DNA of 64,000 nt, taken from Aldehydirespirator sp965203635 (GTDB lineage Bacteria; Actinomycetota; Acidimicrobiia; Acidimicrobiales; Aldehydirespiratoraceae). The stretch is from contig OZ241903.1 in the NCBI GenBank assembly GCA_965203635.1, positions 2,790,001 through 2,854,000 of the forward strand, in the 5' to 3' direction. Positions 7,341 to 14,581 of the stretch are shown piece after piece (position 1 is the stretch's first letter; each line of letters opens with the position of its first letter). The position numbers and the translations under genes were made by a program. The notes beneath the pieces were generated by a model, which was not told where the DNA came from, searched no databases, and worked only from the letters and a program-made list of their open reading frames with translations.

Positions 7341-9080
7341 GTGACTGCCGGTAGCGACGAGCAGCCCATCCGGTACGAGCCCGAGGAGCCCTGCCCGCCG
7401 TCGATCGCGTTGCTGGTCGGAGCTCAGGGGGCCGCGCTGGTGGTCGCGCCGATGGTGCTCAACGTGGCGATCGCGATCCGCTCCTCGGGACTCGACGACC
7501 GCCATCTGACCTGGAGCGTCTTCGCTGCGATGCTGATGTGCGCCGCCATCACGGCACTGCAGGCGTGCCAGCTGGGGCGATTCGGCGCCGGCCACGTCGC
7601 GCTGGCCTGGCCGGCCGCGATGTTCATCGCGATCATGGTGTCGACCGTCACCGCCGCTGGGCTGGCCACGTTCGCGAGCCTCATGATCGTGTGCAGCCTG
7701 GTGCAGGTCGCGCTGGCCTGGTGGCTGCCGACGCTGCGCCGGATCGTCACGCCGACTGTCGCCGGCACGGTGACGATGCTGATCGCTGTGAGCGTTCTGC
7801 CCATCGCGTTCGACACCGTCGGCGACCTGCCCGCCGACGCCCCCACGGCCGCCGGTCCGATGATCGCCGGCGCGACGCTGCTGGCCTCGGTGATCGTGGC
7901 GCTGCGGGCCCGTGGACGGTGGCGTCTGGTCGCTCCGTTCATCAGCATCCTGGCCGGATGCGTGGCCGCGGCCGCGTTCGGGGTGCTCGACGGGGACCGG
8001 ATCGCCGACGCCGGCTGGTTCGGCCTTCCCGAGGTCCCGGACTTGAGCGTGGACCTCACACCGGGCCGGGAGTTCTGGGTGCTGCTGCCGTCGTTCGCGG
8101 TCCTCACCCTGGTGCTGGGGCTCAAGACGATCAGCGACGGCGTGGCGATCCAGCAGGGATCGCGCCGGCGGCCGCGGGCGATCGAGTTCCGCCAGATACA
8201 GGGCATGGTCAACGCCAACGGCGCCGGCATGCTGCTCGCCGGAGCGGCCGGCACGCTGCCCCCGATGGTCAACTCCTCGTACAGCCTCTCGCTGATCAAC
8301 CTCACCGGCGTCGCCGCCCGCCGGGTCGGTGTGGGCGTGGCCGCCGTCACGGTGACGCTGGCCCTCTTCTCCAAGTTCACCGCCGTGCTGTTGACCATCC
8401 CCGGGCCGGTGCTGGGCGCCTACCTGATGCTGGCCATGGGCCTCCTGTTCGTCAGCGGCTGCCAGACGGTGCTGCGCGACGGCCTCGACCCCCGGCGCAC
8501 GCTGGTGGTAGGGCTGGCCAGCGCGCTGGGCCTGGGCCTTCACGGCCACTCGCTGACGCGCGACCTCTTCGGCGACGAGCTAGGCGACCTGCTCGGCAAC
8601 GGCGTCACCATCGGCGCCATCGTCGCCATCGCGATGACGCTGCTGACCGAGGCGATGAGCAGGCGCAGCCAGCGCCTCGAGGTCACGCTGGACACGGCGT
8701 CGATACCGGTGATCGACGAGTTCCTCGCCCGGCTGGCGTCCACGCTGGGATGGAACGAAGCCTCCACGATGCGGCTGCGGTCGGCGGGAGAGGAGGCGCT
8801 CGCCAGCCTGCTGTCGCAGGAGGACGGCGGGGAGACCTCGCAGAGCCCGCGCCTGATCGTCGCGGCCCGACCGCAGGCCAGGCTGGTGGAACTCGAGTTC
8901 GTGGCCACGACCCGCCAGGAGAACATCGAGGACCAGCTGGCGTTCCTGACCGACGACTCGGCGGTGCCGGCGGTCCATGACCTCTCGCTGCGCCTGTTGC
9001 GCCACCACGCATCAGCGGTGCGCCACCAGAAGTTCCACGGCGTCGACATCGTCACCGTGCGCGTCGAGGGCAGCGCCTGA
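7341..9080 (+). CDS. NCS2-type nucleobase permease fused to degenerate GHKL-like domain
   Basis: A 579-residue protein starting at GTG 7341. Residues about 20-440 form a multi-helix nucleobase/cation symporter-2 (xanthine/uracil permease-like) core. It includes the conserved helix-8 region FAVLTLVLGLKTISDGVAIQQG and a family-like NANGAGMLLAGAAGTLP stretch. Residues about 445-579 form a soluble domain with the layout of an anti-sigma-factor-type (RsbW-like) GHKL fold: LDTASIPVIDEFLARLASTL, then MRLRSAGEEALASLL where a kinase N-box would be, then alternating strands. The ATP-binding Asn and the DxGxG loop are not visible, so the domain probably senses or binds partners rather than hydrolysing ATP. 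It follows the amidohydrolase and CobW genes and may import their substrate. Confidence 0.7.
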   Translation: MTAGSDEQPIRYEPEEPCPPSIALLVGAQGAALVVAPMVLNVAIAIRSSGLDDRHLTWSVFAAMLMCAAITALQACQLGRFGAGHVALAWPAAMFIAIMVSTVTAAGLATFASLMIVCSLVQVALAWWLPTLRRIVTPTVAGTVTMLIAVSVLPIAFDTVGDLPADAPTAAGPMIAGATLLASVIVALRARGRWRLVAPFISILAGCVAAAAFGVLDGDRIADAGWFGLPEVPDLSVDLTPGREFWVLLPSFAVLTLVLGLKTISDGVAIQQGSRRRPRAIEFRQIQGMVNANGAGMLLAGAAGTLPPMVNSSYSLSLINLTGVAARRVGVGVAAVTVTLALFSKFTAVLLTIPGPVLGAYLMLAMGLLFVSGCQTVLRDGLDPRRTLVVGLASALGLGLHGHSLTRDLFGDELGDLLGNGVTIGAIVAIAMTLLTEAMSRRSQRLEVTLDTASIPVIDEFLARLASTLGWNEASTMRLRSAGEEALASLLSQEDGGETSQSPRLIVAARPQARLVELEFVATTRQENIEDQLAFLTDDSAVPAVHDLSLRLLRHHASAVRHQKFHGVDIVTVRVEGSA

Positions 9081-9082
9081 TC

Positions 9083-9208
9083 GAGCTCCAGACCTCCGAT
9101 CAGGAAGTAGTTGCCGTCGGCCCGGGTGCGCACCGGCACCCGGGTCCGGGACGCCAGGCCGCCGTCGTTGCGGTACACGGTGATGCCGCCGGGCGGGAAC
9201 TCATCGTG
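9083..9208 (-). pseudogene. Coding-like segment without usable start or stop
   Basis: On the minus strand this stretch reads as about 42 residues (DEFPPGGITVYRNDGG then TRADGNYFLIGGLELDQ) with G or C at nearly every third codon position, as in real genes here. It has no start codon of its own in frame, and no stop before it runs antisense into the permease gene. It follows directly after the molybdenum hydroxylase stop but in another frame. Most likely a decayed gene tail, or a frameshifted extension of the neighbour. Not a gene I can name. Confidence 0.3.
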
Positions 9209-11498
9209 AGGCTCGGGCCGCCGGCTCGGCGGCGGCGATGGCGCGCCACACCCGCTGGGGCGTGTAGGGCATGTCGAGGCGCGAGATCCCCAGCGGCGCG
9301 AGCGCGTCGAGCACGGCCGACTGCACCGCGGGCGTGGACCCGATGGTGCCGGACTCGCCGATGCCCTTGGCGCCGAGGGGATTGAGCGGGGTGGGCGTCT
9401 CGGTGTGGTGAGTCTCGAAGCGGGGCAGCTCCGAGGCGGCCGGTATGGCGTAGTCGGCGAAGTTGGTGTTGCGGGGATTGCCGTCCTCGTCGTAGAGCGA
9501 CTGCTCGTAGAGCGCCTGCGACACGCCGGTGGCGACCCCTCCGTGGACCTGTCCCTGCACCAGCATCGGGTTGAGTATCCGGCCGCAGTCGTCCACTGCG
9601 ACATGGCGCAACAGCCTCGTGTCGCCGGTGTCGGCGTCGATCTCCACCACCGCGACGTGCGCGCCGAAGGGGTAGGTGGCCTCCCCCTGGTCGAAGTCGA
9701 CCGCCGCAGCCAGGCCGCCGGATCCCTCGCCGCCCGCTTCCTCACCTTCCGTCTGGGCGGCCGCGGCGAGCTCGGCCCAGGACACGGCCCGGGCCGGAAC
9801 GCCGGCCACGGCCAGACCGCCGGGCGCGACCACGATGTCGGCCGCGTCGGCCTCCAGCAGGCTCGCGGCCAGGCGCCGGGACCGGTCGAGCACCTCGTTG
9901 GCCGCGGTCCACACCGCGCTGCCGCCGACCTGCAGCGACCTCGACGCCACCGTTCCCTGGCCGGTGGGCACCTCGCCGGTGTCGCCGCAGATGATCCGCA
10001 CCCGCTCGGGCGCGACCCCGAGGACCTCTCCCAGGATCTGGCCGAACGCGGTGACGTGGCCCTGCCCCTGCGGGGCGGTGCCCACCCGGGCGGTGACCGT
10101 GCCGTCGGCCTCGACGGTGACCGAGCCGTACTCCTGGTACAGGCCGCCCGCGGTGACCTCCACATACACCGACACGCCGATGCCCAGCAGCCGGCGGTCG
10201 CCGCGGGAGCGGCGGAGAGCCTGCTCGGCCCGCAGGTCCTGGTAGCCGGCGGCCTCCAGTGCAAGGTCGAGGCCGCGGGCGTAGTCGCCGCTGTCCATGT
10301 TGGCGCCGGTGGGCGTGGTCAGGGGGAACTCGTCGGGTGCGAGCAGGTTGCGGCGCCGCAGCTCGGCCGGGTCCATGCCCAGCTCGGCCGCGGCCAGGTC
10401 GACGATGCGTTCCAGCGAGACGGTGGCCTCGGGCCGTCCTGCGCCGCGGAACGGGAAGATGGGCACCTTGTTGGTGATCACCGACACGGCCTCGAAGTCG
10501 ACGGCCGGGATCCGGTAGGGGCCCGATGCCATCGTCATCGTGAAGAACGGCAGCAGCGCACCGATGCCCGGGTAGGCGCCCACGTCGGCAGTGATCCGCA
10601 TCCGCAGCCAGCAGAAGCGGCCGTCCCGCGTCAGACCCAGCTCGAGGTCGTGGACGTGGTCCCGGCCCTGGGTCATGTTGGTGAGGTTCTCGGTGCGGGT
10701 CTCGACCCATCTCACCGGACGGCCCAGTCGGCGGGCCAGCCAGGCGGCCACCACGAACTCCGGGTACGCCGACCCCTTGGCGCCGAACCCCCCGCCGACC
10801 GCCGGCGCGATCACCCGCACCCGGTCGGGCGGCTCCTCCAGCGCGGCGGCCACGACGTCGCGGGTGTCGTGGGGCCGCTGGGTCGTGCACCACAGCGTCA
10901 CCCCGTCGCCGCCGTCGCCGACTCCGGGAACGGCCAGCACCGCGGACGGCTCGATGGGAGCGGCTGCCATGCGATGGTTGACGACGCGGCCCGAGACCAC
11001 CAGATCGTGTCCGGTCAACGAGCCGGCCTCCGCGTTGAGCTTCAGCTCCGACGCCTGGTTCGACCCGTGCGACTCGAACACGACCGCCGCGCCGGGCGCC
11101 AGCGCCTCGAACGGGTCGGTGACCGCCGGCAGCGGCTCGTAGTCCACCACCACCAGCTCGGCCCCGTCAGCCGCGGCTGCCGGCGACTCGGCCACCACCG
11201 CCGCGATCGGGTCGCCCACATAGCGGGCCTTGCCGGTCAGCGGCAGCCGGCTGATCTCCGGCGGCAGCGCGATGAACAGCGGCTGGGGCGCGATGGCCAG
11301 GTCCCCGGCCGTGAGGACGTCGACGACCCCCGCCACGTCCCGCGCCTCGGCGGACTCGACAGAGTCGATCCGGGCGTGGGCCATGGTCGACCGCACGAAG
11401 GCCAGGTGCAGGGTTCCGGCGGGGGCCATGTCGGCCACGAACCGGGTTCTGCCCGTCAACAGGTCGGGGTCCTCGCGTCGCAGCACAGCGTTTCCCAT
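9201..11498 (-). CDS. Xanthine dehydrogenase/CoxL-family molybdopterin subunit
   Basis: A 765-residue large subunit of the molybdenum hydroxylase family (CoxL/XDH). It starts with GNAVLRREDPDLLTGRTRFV, the canonical N-terminus, so ATG 11498 is chosen over an upstream ATG at 11573 that would overlap a regulatory site and the opposite gene. Molybdopterin-binding motifs include GGGFGAKGSAYPE and PFRGAGRPEA, with GQGHVTAFGQIL and GIGESGTIG further on. These enzymes hydroxylate aromatic heterocycles, aldehydes or CO and normally need FAD and 2Fe-2S subunits. Neither is encoded nearby, so partners must be elsewhere. It diverges from the maleate-isomerase-like gene across a shared operator. Confidence 0.85.
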   Translation of the reverse strand: MGNAVLRREDPDLLTGRTRFVADMAPAGTLHLAFVRSTMAHARIDSVESAEARDVAGVVDVLTAGDLAIAPQPLFIALPPEISRLPLTGKARYVGDPIAAVVAESPAAAADGAELVVVDYEPLPAVTDPFEALAPGAAVVFESHGSNQASELKLNAEAGSLTGHDLVVSGRVVNHRMAAAPIEPSAVLAVPGVGDGGDGVTLWCTTQRPHDTRDVVAAALEEPPDRVRVIAPAVGGGFGAKGSAYPEFVVAAWLARRLGRPVRWVETRTENLTNMTQGRDHVHDLELGLTRDGRFCWLRMRITADVGAYPGIGALLPFFTMTMASGPYRIPAVDFEAVSVITNKVPIFPFRGAGRPEATVSLERIVDLAAAELGMDPAELRRRNLLAPDEFPLTTPTGANMDSGDYARGLDLALEAAGYQDLRAEQALRRSRGDRRLLGIGVSVYVEVTAGGLYQEYGSVTVEADGTVTARVGTAPQGQGHVTAFGQILGEVLGVAPERVRIICGDTGEVPTGQGTVASRSLQVGGSAVWTAANEVLDRSRRLAASLLEADAADIVVAPGGLAVAGVPARAVSWAELAAAAQTEGEEAGGEGSGGLAAAVDFDQGEATYPFGAHVAVVEIDADTGDTRLLRHVAVDDCGRILNPMLVQGQVHGGVATGVSQALYEQSLYDEDGNPRNTNFADYAIPAASELPRFETHHTETPTPLNPLGAKGIGESGTIGSTPAVQSAVLDALAPLGISRLDMPYTPQRVWRAIAAAEPAARASR

Positions 11499-11517
11499 CA
11501 CCAACGCCGAGGCTAGT

Positions 11518-11542
11518 GTTCCCATCAGCGGAACGCAGTTCC
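11518..11542 (+). promoter_or_regulatory. Tripartite operator site 1 (IclR-type candidate)
   Basis: GTTCC (11518-11522), 7 bases, GGAAC (11530-11534), 3 bases, GTTCC (11538-11542). The inner pair forms a perfect inverted repeat. It lies in the 73-base gap between the divergent molybdenum hydroxylase and maleate-isomerase-like genes. The same three-box layout with identical spacing recurs at 13529, 40579, 47258 and 50640. IclR-family regulators bind as tetramers to paired inverted half-sites of this type. Confidence 0.65.
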
Positions 11543-11571
11543 ATTGCGCGATGGGAGCGGGAGGGTCGCTC

Positions 11572-12318
11572 ATGCCTGACGTCGTCGGCTACCGGGCCAA
11601 GATCGGGGTGATCGTGCCGTCGACCAACACCGTCGTCGAGCACGACTTCGCCAGGGTGCGTCCCCCCGGAGTCACTTTCCACAGCGGGCGCTTCCTGGTC
11701 GAGGCGCCCGACCTGAGCAGCGACGAGGCGTTCCTCTACTTCCTGGACCTGATCCGCCAGACCATCCCGCACGCGGTGCGCGACATCATGACCTGCAAGC
11801 CCGACCACATCCTCATGGGTATGTCGGCCGAGACCTTCTGGGGCGGCAAGGAGGGCAACGCCGCCTTCTCGGCCCGGGTGCGCGAGATCGCCGGCGACAT
11901 CGGCATCACCTCGGGGGCGGCCGCCTGCAACGCCGCCCTGGAGCTGCTCGGGGTGTCGCGGATCGCCTGCCTCACGCCTTACCAGCCGGCCGCCGACGAG
12001 CAGGTCTACGGGTACTTCACCGAATGCGGATACGAGGTCAAGCGGGTGCGGGGCCTGCGCTGCGACTCGGCCACGTCCATCGCCGACGTGACCCCCGAGA
12101 CCCTGGTGGAGGTGCTCAAGGAGATCGACGGCGACGACATCGACGCCATCGTGCAGTGCGGCACCAACCTGTCGATGGTCGAGGTGGCCGACCAGGCCGA
12201 GCGCTGGCTGGGCAAGCCGGTCCTGGCCATCAACGCCATATGCCTGTGGCACGCGCTGCGCACCCTGGGGATCTCCGACCAGTTCGTGGGCCACGGGATG
12301 ATGCTGCGCGAGCACTGA
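11572..12318 (+). CDS. Maleate isomerase/Asp-Glu racemase-like enzyme
   Basis: A 248-residue protein of the maleate cis-trans isomerase / arylmalonate decarboxylase group. Visible family segments are IGVIVPSTNTVVEHDF near the N-terminus, the MGMSAETFWGGKEG loop near residue 84, GAAACNAALELLGV, and QCGTNLSMVEV near residue 193. The last holds the second catalytic cysteine position. The usual first cysteine appears to be Ser in GMSAE, which occurs in some subgroups and makes the exact reaction uncertain. Possible reactions are maleate or methylmaleate isomerisation, or a related decarboxylation. ATG 11572 follows a purine-rich GGAGGG. It is followed 3 bases later by an FAD monooxygenase, and operator site 1 precedes it. 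Confidence 0.7.
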   Translation: MPDVVGYRAKIGVIVPSTNTVVEHDFARVRPPGVTFHSGRFLVEAPDLSSDEAFLYFLDLIRQTIPHAVRDIMTCKPDHILMGMSAETFWGGKEGNAAFSARVREIAGDIGITSGAAACNAALELLGVSRIACLTPYQPAADEQVYGYFTECGYEVKRVRGLRCDSATSIADVTPETLVEVLKEIDGDDIDAIVQCGTNLSMVEVADQAERWLGKPVLAINAICLWHALRTLGISDQFVGHGMMLREH

Positions 12319-12321
12319 TCC

Positions 12322-13560
12322 GTGGCCGGCCCCCGGGTGATCGTGGCGGGCGCCGGACCCGTGGGCTGCGTGGCCGGCGCCGTGCTGGCCGAGGGCGGGG
12401 TCGATGTGACCCTGCTGGAAGCGGCCCCCGAGCTGCCGCTGGAGTTGCGGGCGTCCACCTTCCATCCGGCCACGCTCGACCTAATCGGCCGTTTCGGGGT
12501 GATCGAGCCGATGCTCCGCCTGGGGCTGGTGGCCCCCGTGTTCGCCTACCGGGACCGCCGCAAGGGCGTGGTGGCCGAGTTCGACCTCGGTGCGCTGGCC
12601 GACGTGACCGACCACCCGTACCGGCTCCAGTGCGAGCAGTTCAGGCTGTGCGAGATCATGCTCGACGCCTTCGAGCGCCAGCCGAGCGTGACCGTTCGCT
12701 TCGGCGCGGAAGTGGTCGGCGCGGTCGACCACGGCGACGCGGCCTCGGTGGTGCTCGCCTCCGGAGAGACGCTCGAGGCCGACGCGGTGGTCGCCGCCGA
12801 CGGTGCGGCCAGCGCGGTTCGCAAGTCGCTGGAGTTGGCTTTCGACGGGATGACCTACGAGGACCGCTACCTGGTGCTGTCGACCCCCTTCGACATGGCC
12901 GCCCACCTGGATCGCCTGGCCGCGGTCAACTACATCTCCGACCCCGACGAATGGCTGGTCCTGCTGCGGACCGCGGGCTTCTGGCGGGCTCTGTTCCCGG
13001 TGAGCGAGGGAGAGAGCGACGAGCAGGCGTTGAGCGACCGCAGCGCCCAGCGGCGCCTCGGCGGGATCGTGGCCACCAGCGAGCCCTTCGAGGTCGCCCA
13101 CCGGACCATCTACCGGGTCCACCAGCGGGTGGCCGAGAGGTTCCTGGTCGGCCGGGTGGTCCTCATGGGCGACGCCGCCCACATCAACAACCCGCTGGGC
13201 GGCATGGGCATGAACGGGGGCATCCACGACGCGGTGCTGCTCGGGGCGTCCCTGGCTGCCGTCCTGCGGGGCGACATCGGCGCCGAGCGCCTCGCCCAGC
13301 ATGCAGAGCTGCGCCGGAAGCTGGCCATCGACTACGTCCGGCGGCACACCCACGAGAACGCCGAGAGCCTGGCCGCCCCCGACGGCGCCGCCCGCCAGCG
13401 GGCCCTGGACCGGATGGCCGCCCGGGCCGCCGACCCGGCCGAGGCCCGCGCCTACATGCTCCAAGCCTCGATGATCGACGCCGTATCGGCCATGCGCGAC
13501 GAGTTGGAGGAGGTCGGTCAGCCCGTTCGTTCCGTTGACCGGAACACTGTTTCCCTCTAG
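12322..13560 (+). CDS. FAD-dependent aromatic-type monooxygenase
   Basis: A 412-residue class A flavoprotein monooxygenase (PHBH/UbiH group). The three hallmark motifs are present: GAGPVGCVAG at the N-terminus for ADP binding, VVAADGAASAVRK (DG motif, around residue 155) and VVLMGDAAHINNPLGGMGMN (GD motif, around residue 277). These enzymes insert one oxygen into aromatic or enol-type substrates using NAD(P)H. It starts at GTG 12322, 3 bases after the maleate-isomerase-like gene, so both are probably made together. The last codons of the gene contain a full copy of the tripartite operator (13529-13553). Confidence 0.85.
   Translation: MAGPRVIVAGAGPVGCVAGAVLAEGGVDVTLLEAAPELPLELRASTFHPATLDLIGRFGVIEPMLRLGLVAPVFAYRDRRKGVVAEFDLGALADVTDHPYRLQCEQFRLCEIMLDAFERQPSVTVRFGAEVVGAVDHGDAASVVLASGETLEADAVVAADGAASAVRKSLELAFDGMTYEDRYLVLSTPFDMAAHLDRLAAVNYISDPDEWLVLLRTAGFWRALFPVSEGESDEQALSDRSAQRRLGGIVATSEPFEVAHRTIYRVHQRVAERFLVGRVVLMGDAAHINNPLGGMGMNGGIHDAVLLGASLAAVLRGDIGAERLAQHAELRRKLAIDYVRRHTHENAESLAAPDGAARQRALDRMAARAADPAEARAYMLQASMIDAVSAMRDELEEVGQPVRSVDRNTVSL
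13529..13553 (+). promoter_or_regulatory. Tripartite operator site 2, inside the monooxygenase 3' end
   Basis: GTTCC (13529-13533), 7 bases, GGAAC (13541-13545), 3 bases, GTTTC (13549-13553). It lies within the last ten codons of the FAD monooxygenase and about 118 bases before the surface-protein ATG. A TAGTCT -10-like hexamer follows directly (13558-13563). Its spacing is identical to the other four sites, so it is unlikely to be chance coding sequence. Confidence 0.55.
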
Positions 13561-13585
13561 TCTGTCTGGAAATACGCCCAAGAGC

Positions 13586-13603
13586 GCCGGCCTGCGGGCC
13601 GGC
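13586..13603 (+). terminator. GC-rich hairpin after the monooxygenase gene
   Basis: A 7-bp perfect stem, GCCGGCC / GGCCGGC, with a 4-base loop lies 26 bases after the monooxygenase stop. There is no clear T run, so it could be a weak or Rho-assisted terminator, or a hairpin in the leader of the next gene. Confidence 0.4.
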
Positions 13604-13671
13604 GGCCTTGGACGCCCGAGAATCGAAGAGTTCCCTGCGGGTTGAGAGCCTGCAAGCACCAAGGAGGATCA

Positions 13672-14490
13672 ATGCCATATCGCGCCATTTCCCGGTTGCT
13701 GGTGGCCAGTGCCGCGGTCATGTTGGCCGCAGTGGCCCTGGCGCCGGCCGCGGTCGCCGACCACGGCGAGGGGCACAACGGCGAGACCTTGGAGCTGTCC
13801 AAGAGCGAGGACCTGGCCGACGGCGAGGTCGTGACCGTCACCCTGACCAGCTGGCTGCCGGGCAACACTGCGACCGTCGTCACCTGCTACATCTTCCCCG
13901 CCTCCGGGCCCGGCGACTGCGAGTTGAGCAACTACGGCACGTACGCCACCACCATCGCCGACGACGGCACGGGCACGGTTGAGTACCCGGTGTCCATCAT
14001 CCCGGGGCGGTGCGACGAGACGATCTCGTGCTTCGTCGTGGCCGGCGACGGCTTCGTCGGCGCGAACTTCGCCGCCCAGCAGTTCACCTTCGCGGCCGCA
14101 GCGGCGACCGAGCCAGTCGACGAGGCCCCCGAACCCGAGCCCGAGCCCGAACCCGAGCCGGTCGACGAGGCCCCCGAACCAGAGCCGGAGCCCGAGCCCG
14201 AACCGGAGCCCGAGCCCGAGCCGGCACCCGAACCCGAACCGGAGCCCGAGCCCGAGCCGGCACCCGAACCCGAACCCGAACCGGAGCCCGAGCCGGCACC
14301 CGAACCCGAACCGGAGCCCGCACCTGAGCCGGAGCCCGAGCCGGTTGAGGAGCCGGCAGCTGCGGCAGCCGCCCCGGCCGACGAGGACAGCGGCGGCTCG
14401 GCGGCGTCCTGGCTGGTGCCTGTGATCATCGTGGTGGTGGTACTGGCTGTGGCGGGCGGGGTGCTCATGCGCCGCAGATCAGCCTCATGA
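13672..14490 (+). CDS. Surface-anchored protein with neocarzinostatin-like domain and Pro-Glu stalk
   Basis: A 272-residue secreted protein. The ATG at 13672 follows a strong AAGGAGG. A signal peptide (about residues 1-33, ending AAVADHGEG) is followed by a roughly 105-residue beta domain (LELSKSEDLADGEVVTVTL, four cysteines, CFVVAGDG near its end). Its pattern matches the neocarzinostatin/macromomycin apoprotein Ig-like fold. Then comes a Pro-Glu stalk of about 75 residues, an Ala-rich spacer, one membrane helix (about 240-262) and a short basic tail RRRSAS. There is no LPxTG sorting motif; anchoring is by the membrane helix. Domains of this fold can hold small hydrophobic ligands, but no ligand is indicated here. 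Confidence 0.7.
   Translation: MPYRAISRLLVASAAVMLAAVALAPAAVADHGEGHNGETLELSKSEDLADGEVVTVTLTSWLPGNTATVVTCYIFPASGPGDCELSNYGTYATTIADDGTGTVEYPVSIIPGRCDETISCFVVAGDGFVGANFAAQQFTFAAAAATEPVDEAPEPEPEPEPEPVDEAPEPEPEPEPEPEPEPEPAPEPEPEPEPEPAPEPEPEPEPEPAPEPEPEPAPEPEPEPVEEPAAAAAAPADEDSGGSAASWLVPVIIVVVVLAVAGGVLMRRRSAS
14122..14352 (+). repeat. Pro-Glu codon repeat (stalk)
   Basis: About 75 codons of alternating Pro and Glu with occasional Ala or Val-Asp-Glu-Ala breaks, using CCC/CCG and GAG/GAA. Such repeats extend a domain away from the cell wall and change length easily by recombination. It lies fully inside the surface-protein gene. Confidence 0.85.
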
Positions 14491-14581
14491 TGTGATCAGC
14501 CTTAGAGCGAGCGCGATCGACGCCTGCCTCGCCCGGCACTCCGGCCCTGGGCAACTCGTGTCTGCGACGATGGGCGACTGA

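Noticed and set aside
9405..11516. A 703-codon plus-strand open frame opposite the molybdenum hydroxylase
   Set aside because: Antisense shadow. The minus strand encodes conserved cofactor motifs in order; the plus frame has no family pattern.
11499..11573. Upstream start at 11573 for the molybdenum hydroxylase, adding 25 residues
   Set aside because: It would cover operator site 1 and overlap the start of the divergent gene. The conserved family N-terminus begins at the ATG at 11498.
14122..14352. Pro-Glu repeat as a TonB-type energy-transducing protein
   Set aside because: TonB has an N-terminal membrane anchor and a C-terminal TonB domain. Here a signal peptide and beta domain come first and the membrane helix is C-terminal, as in a wall-spanning surface protein.
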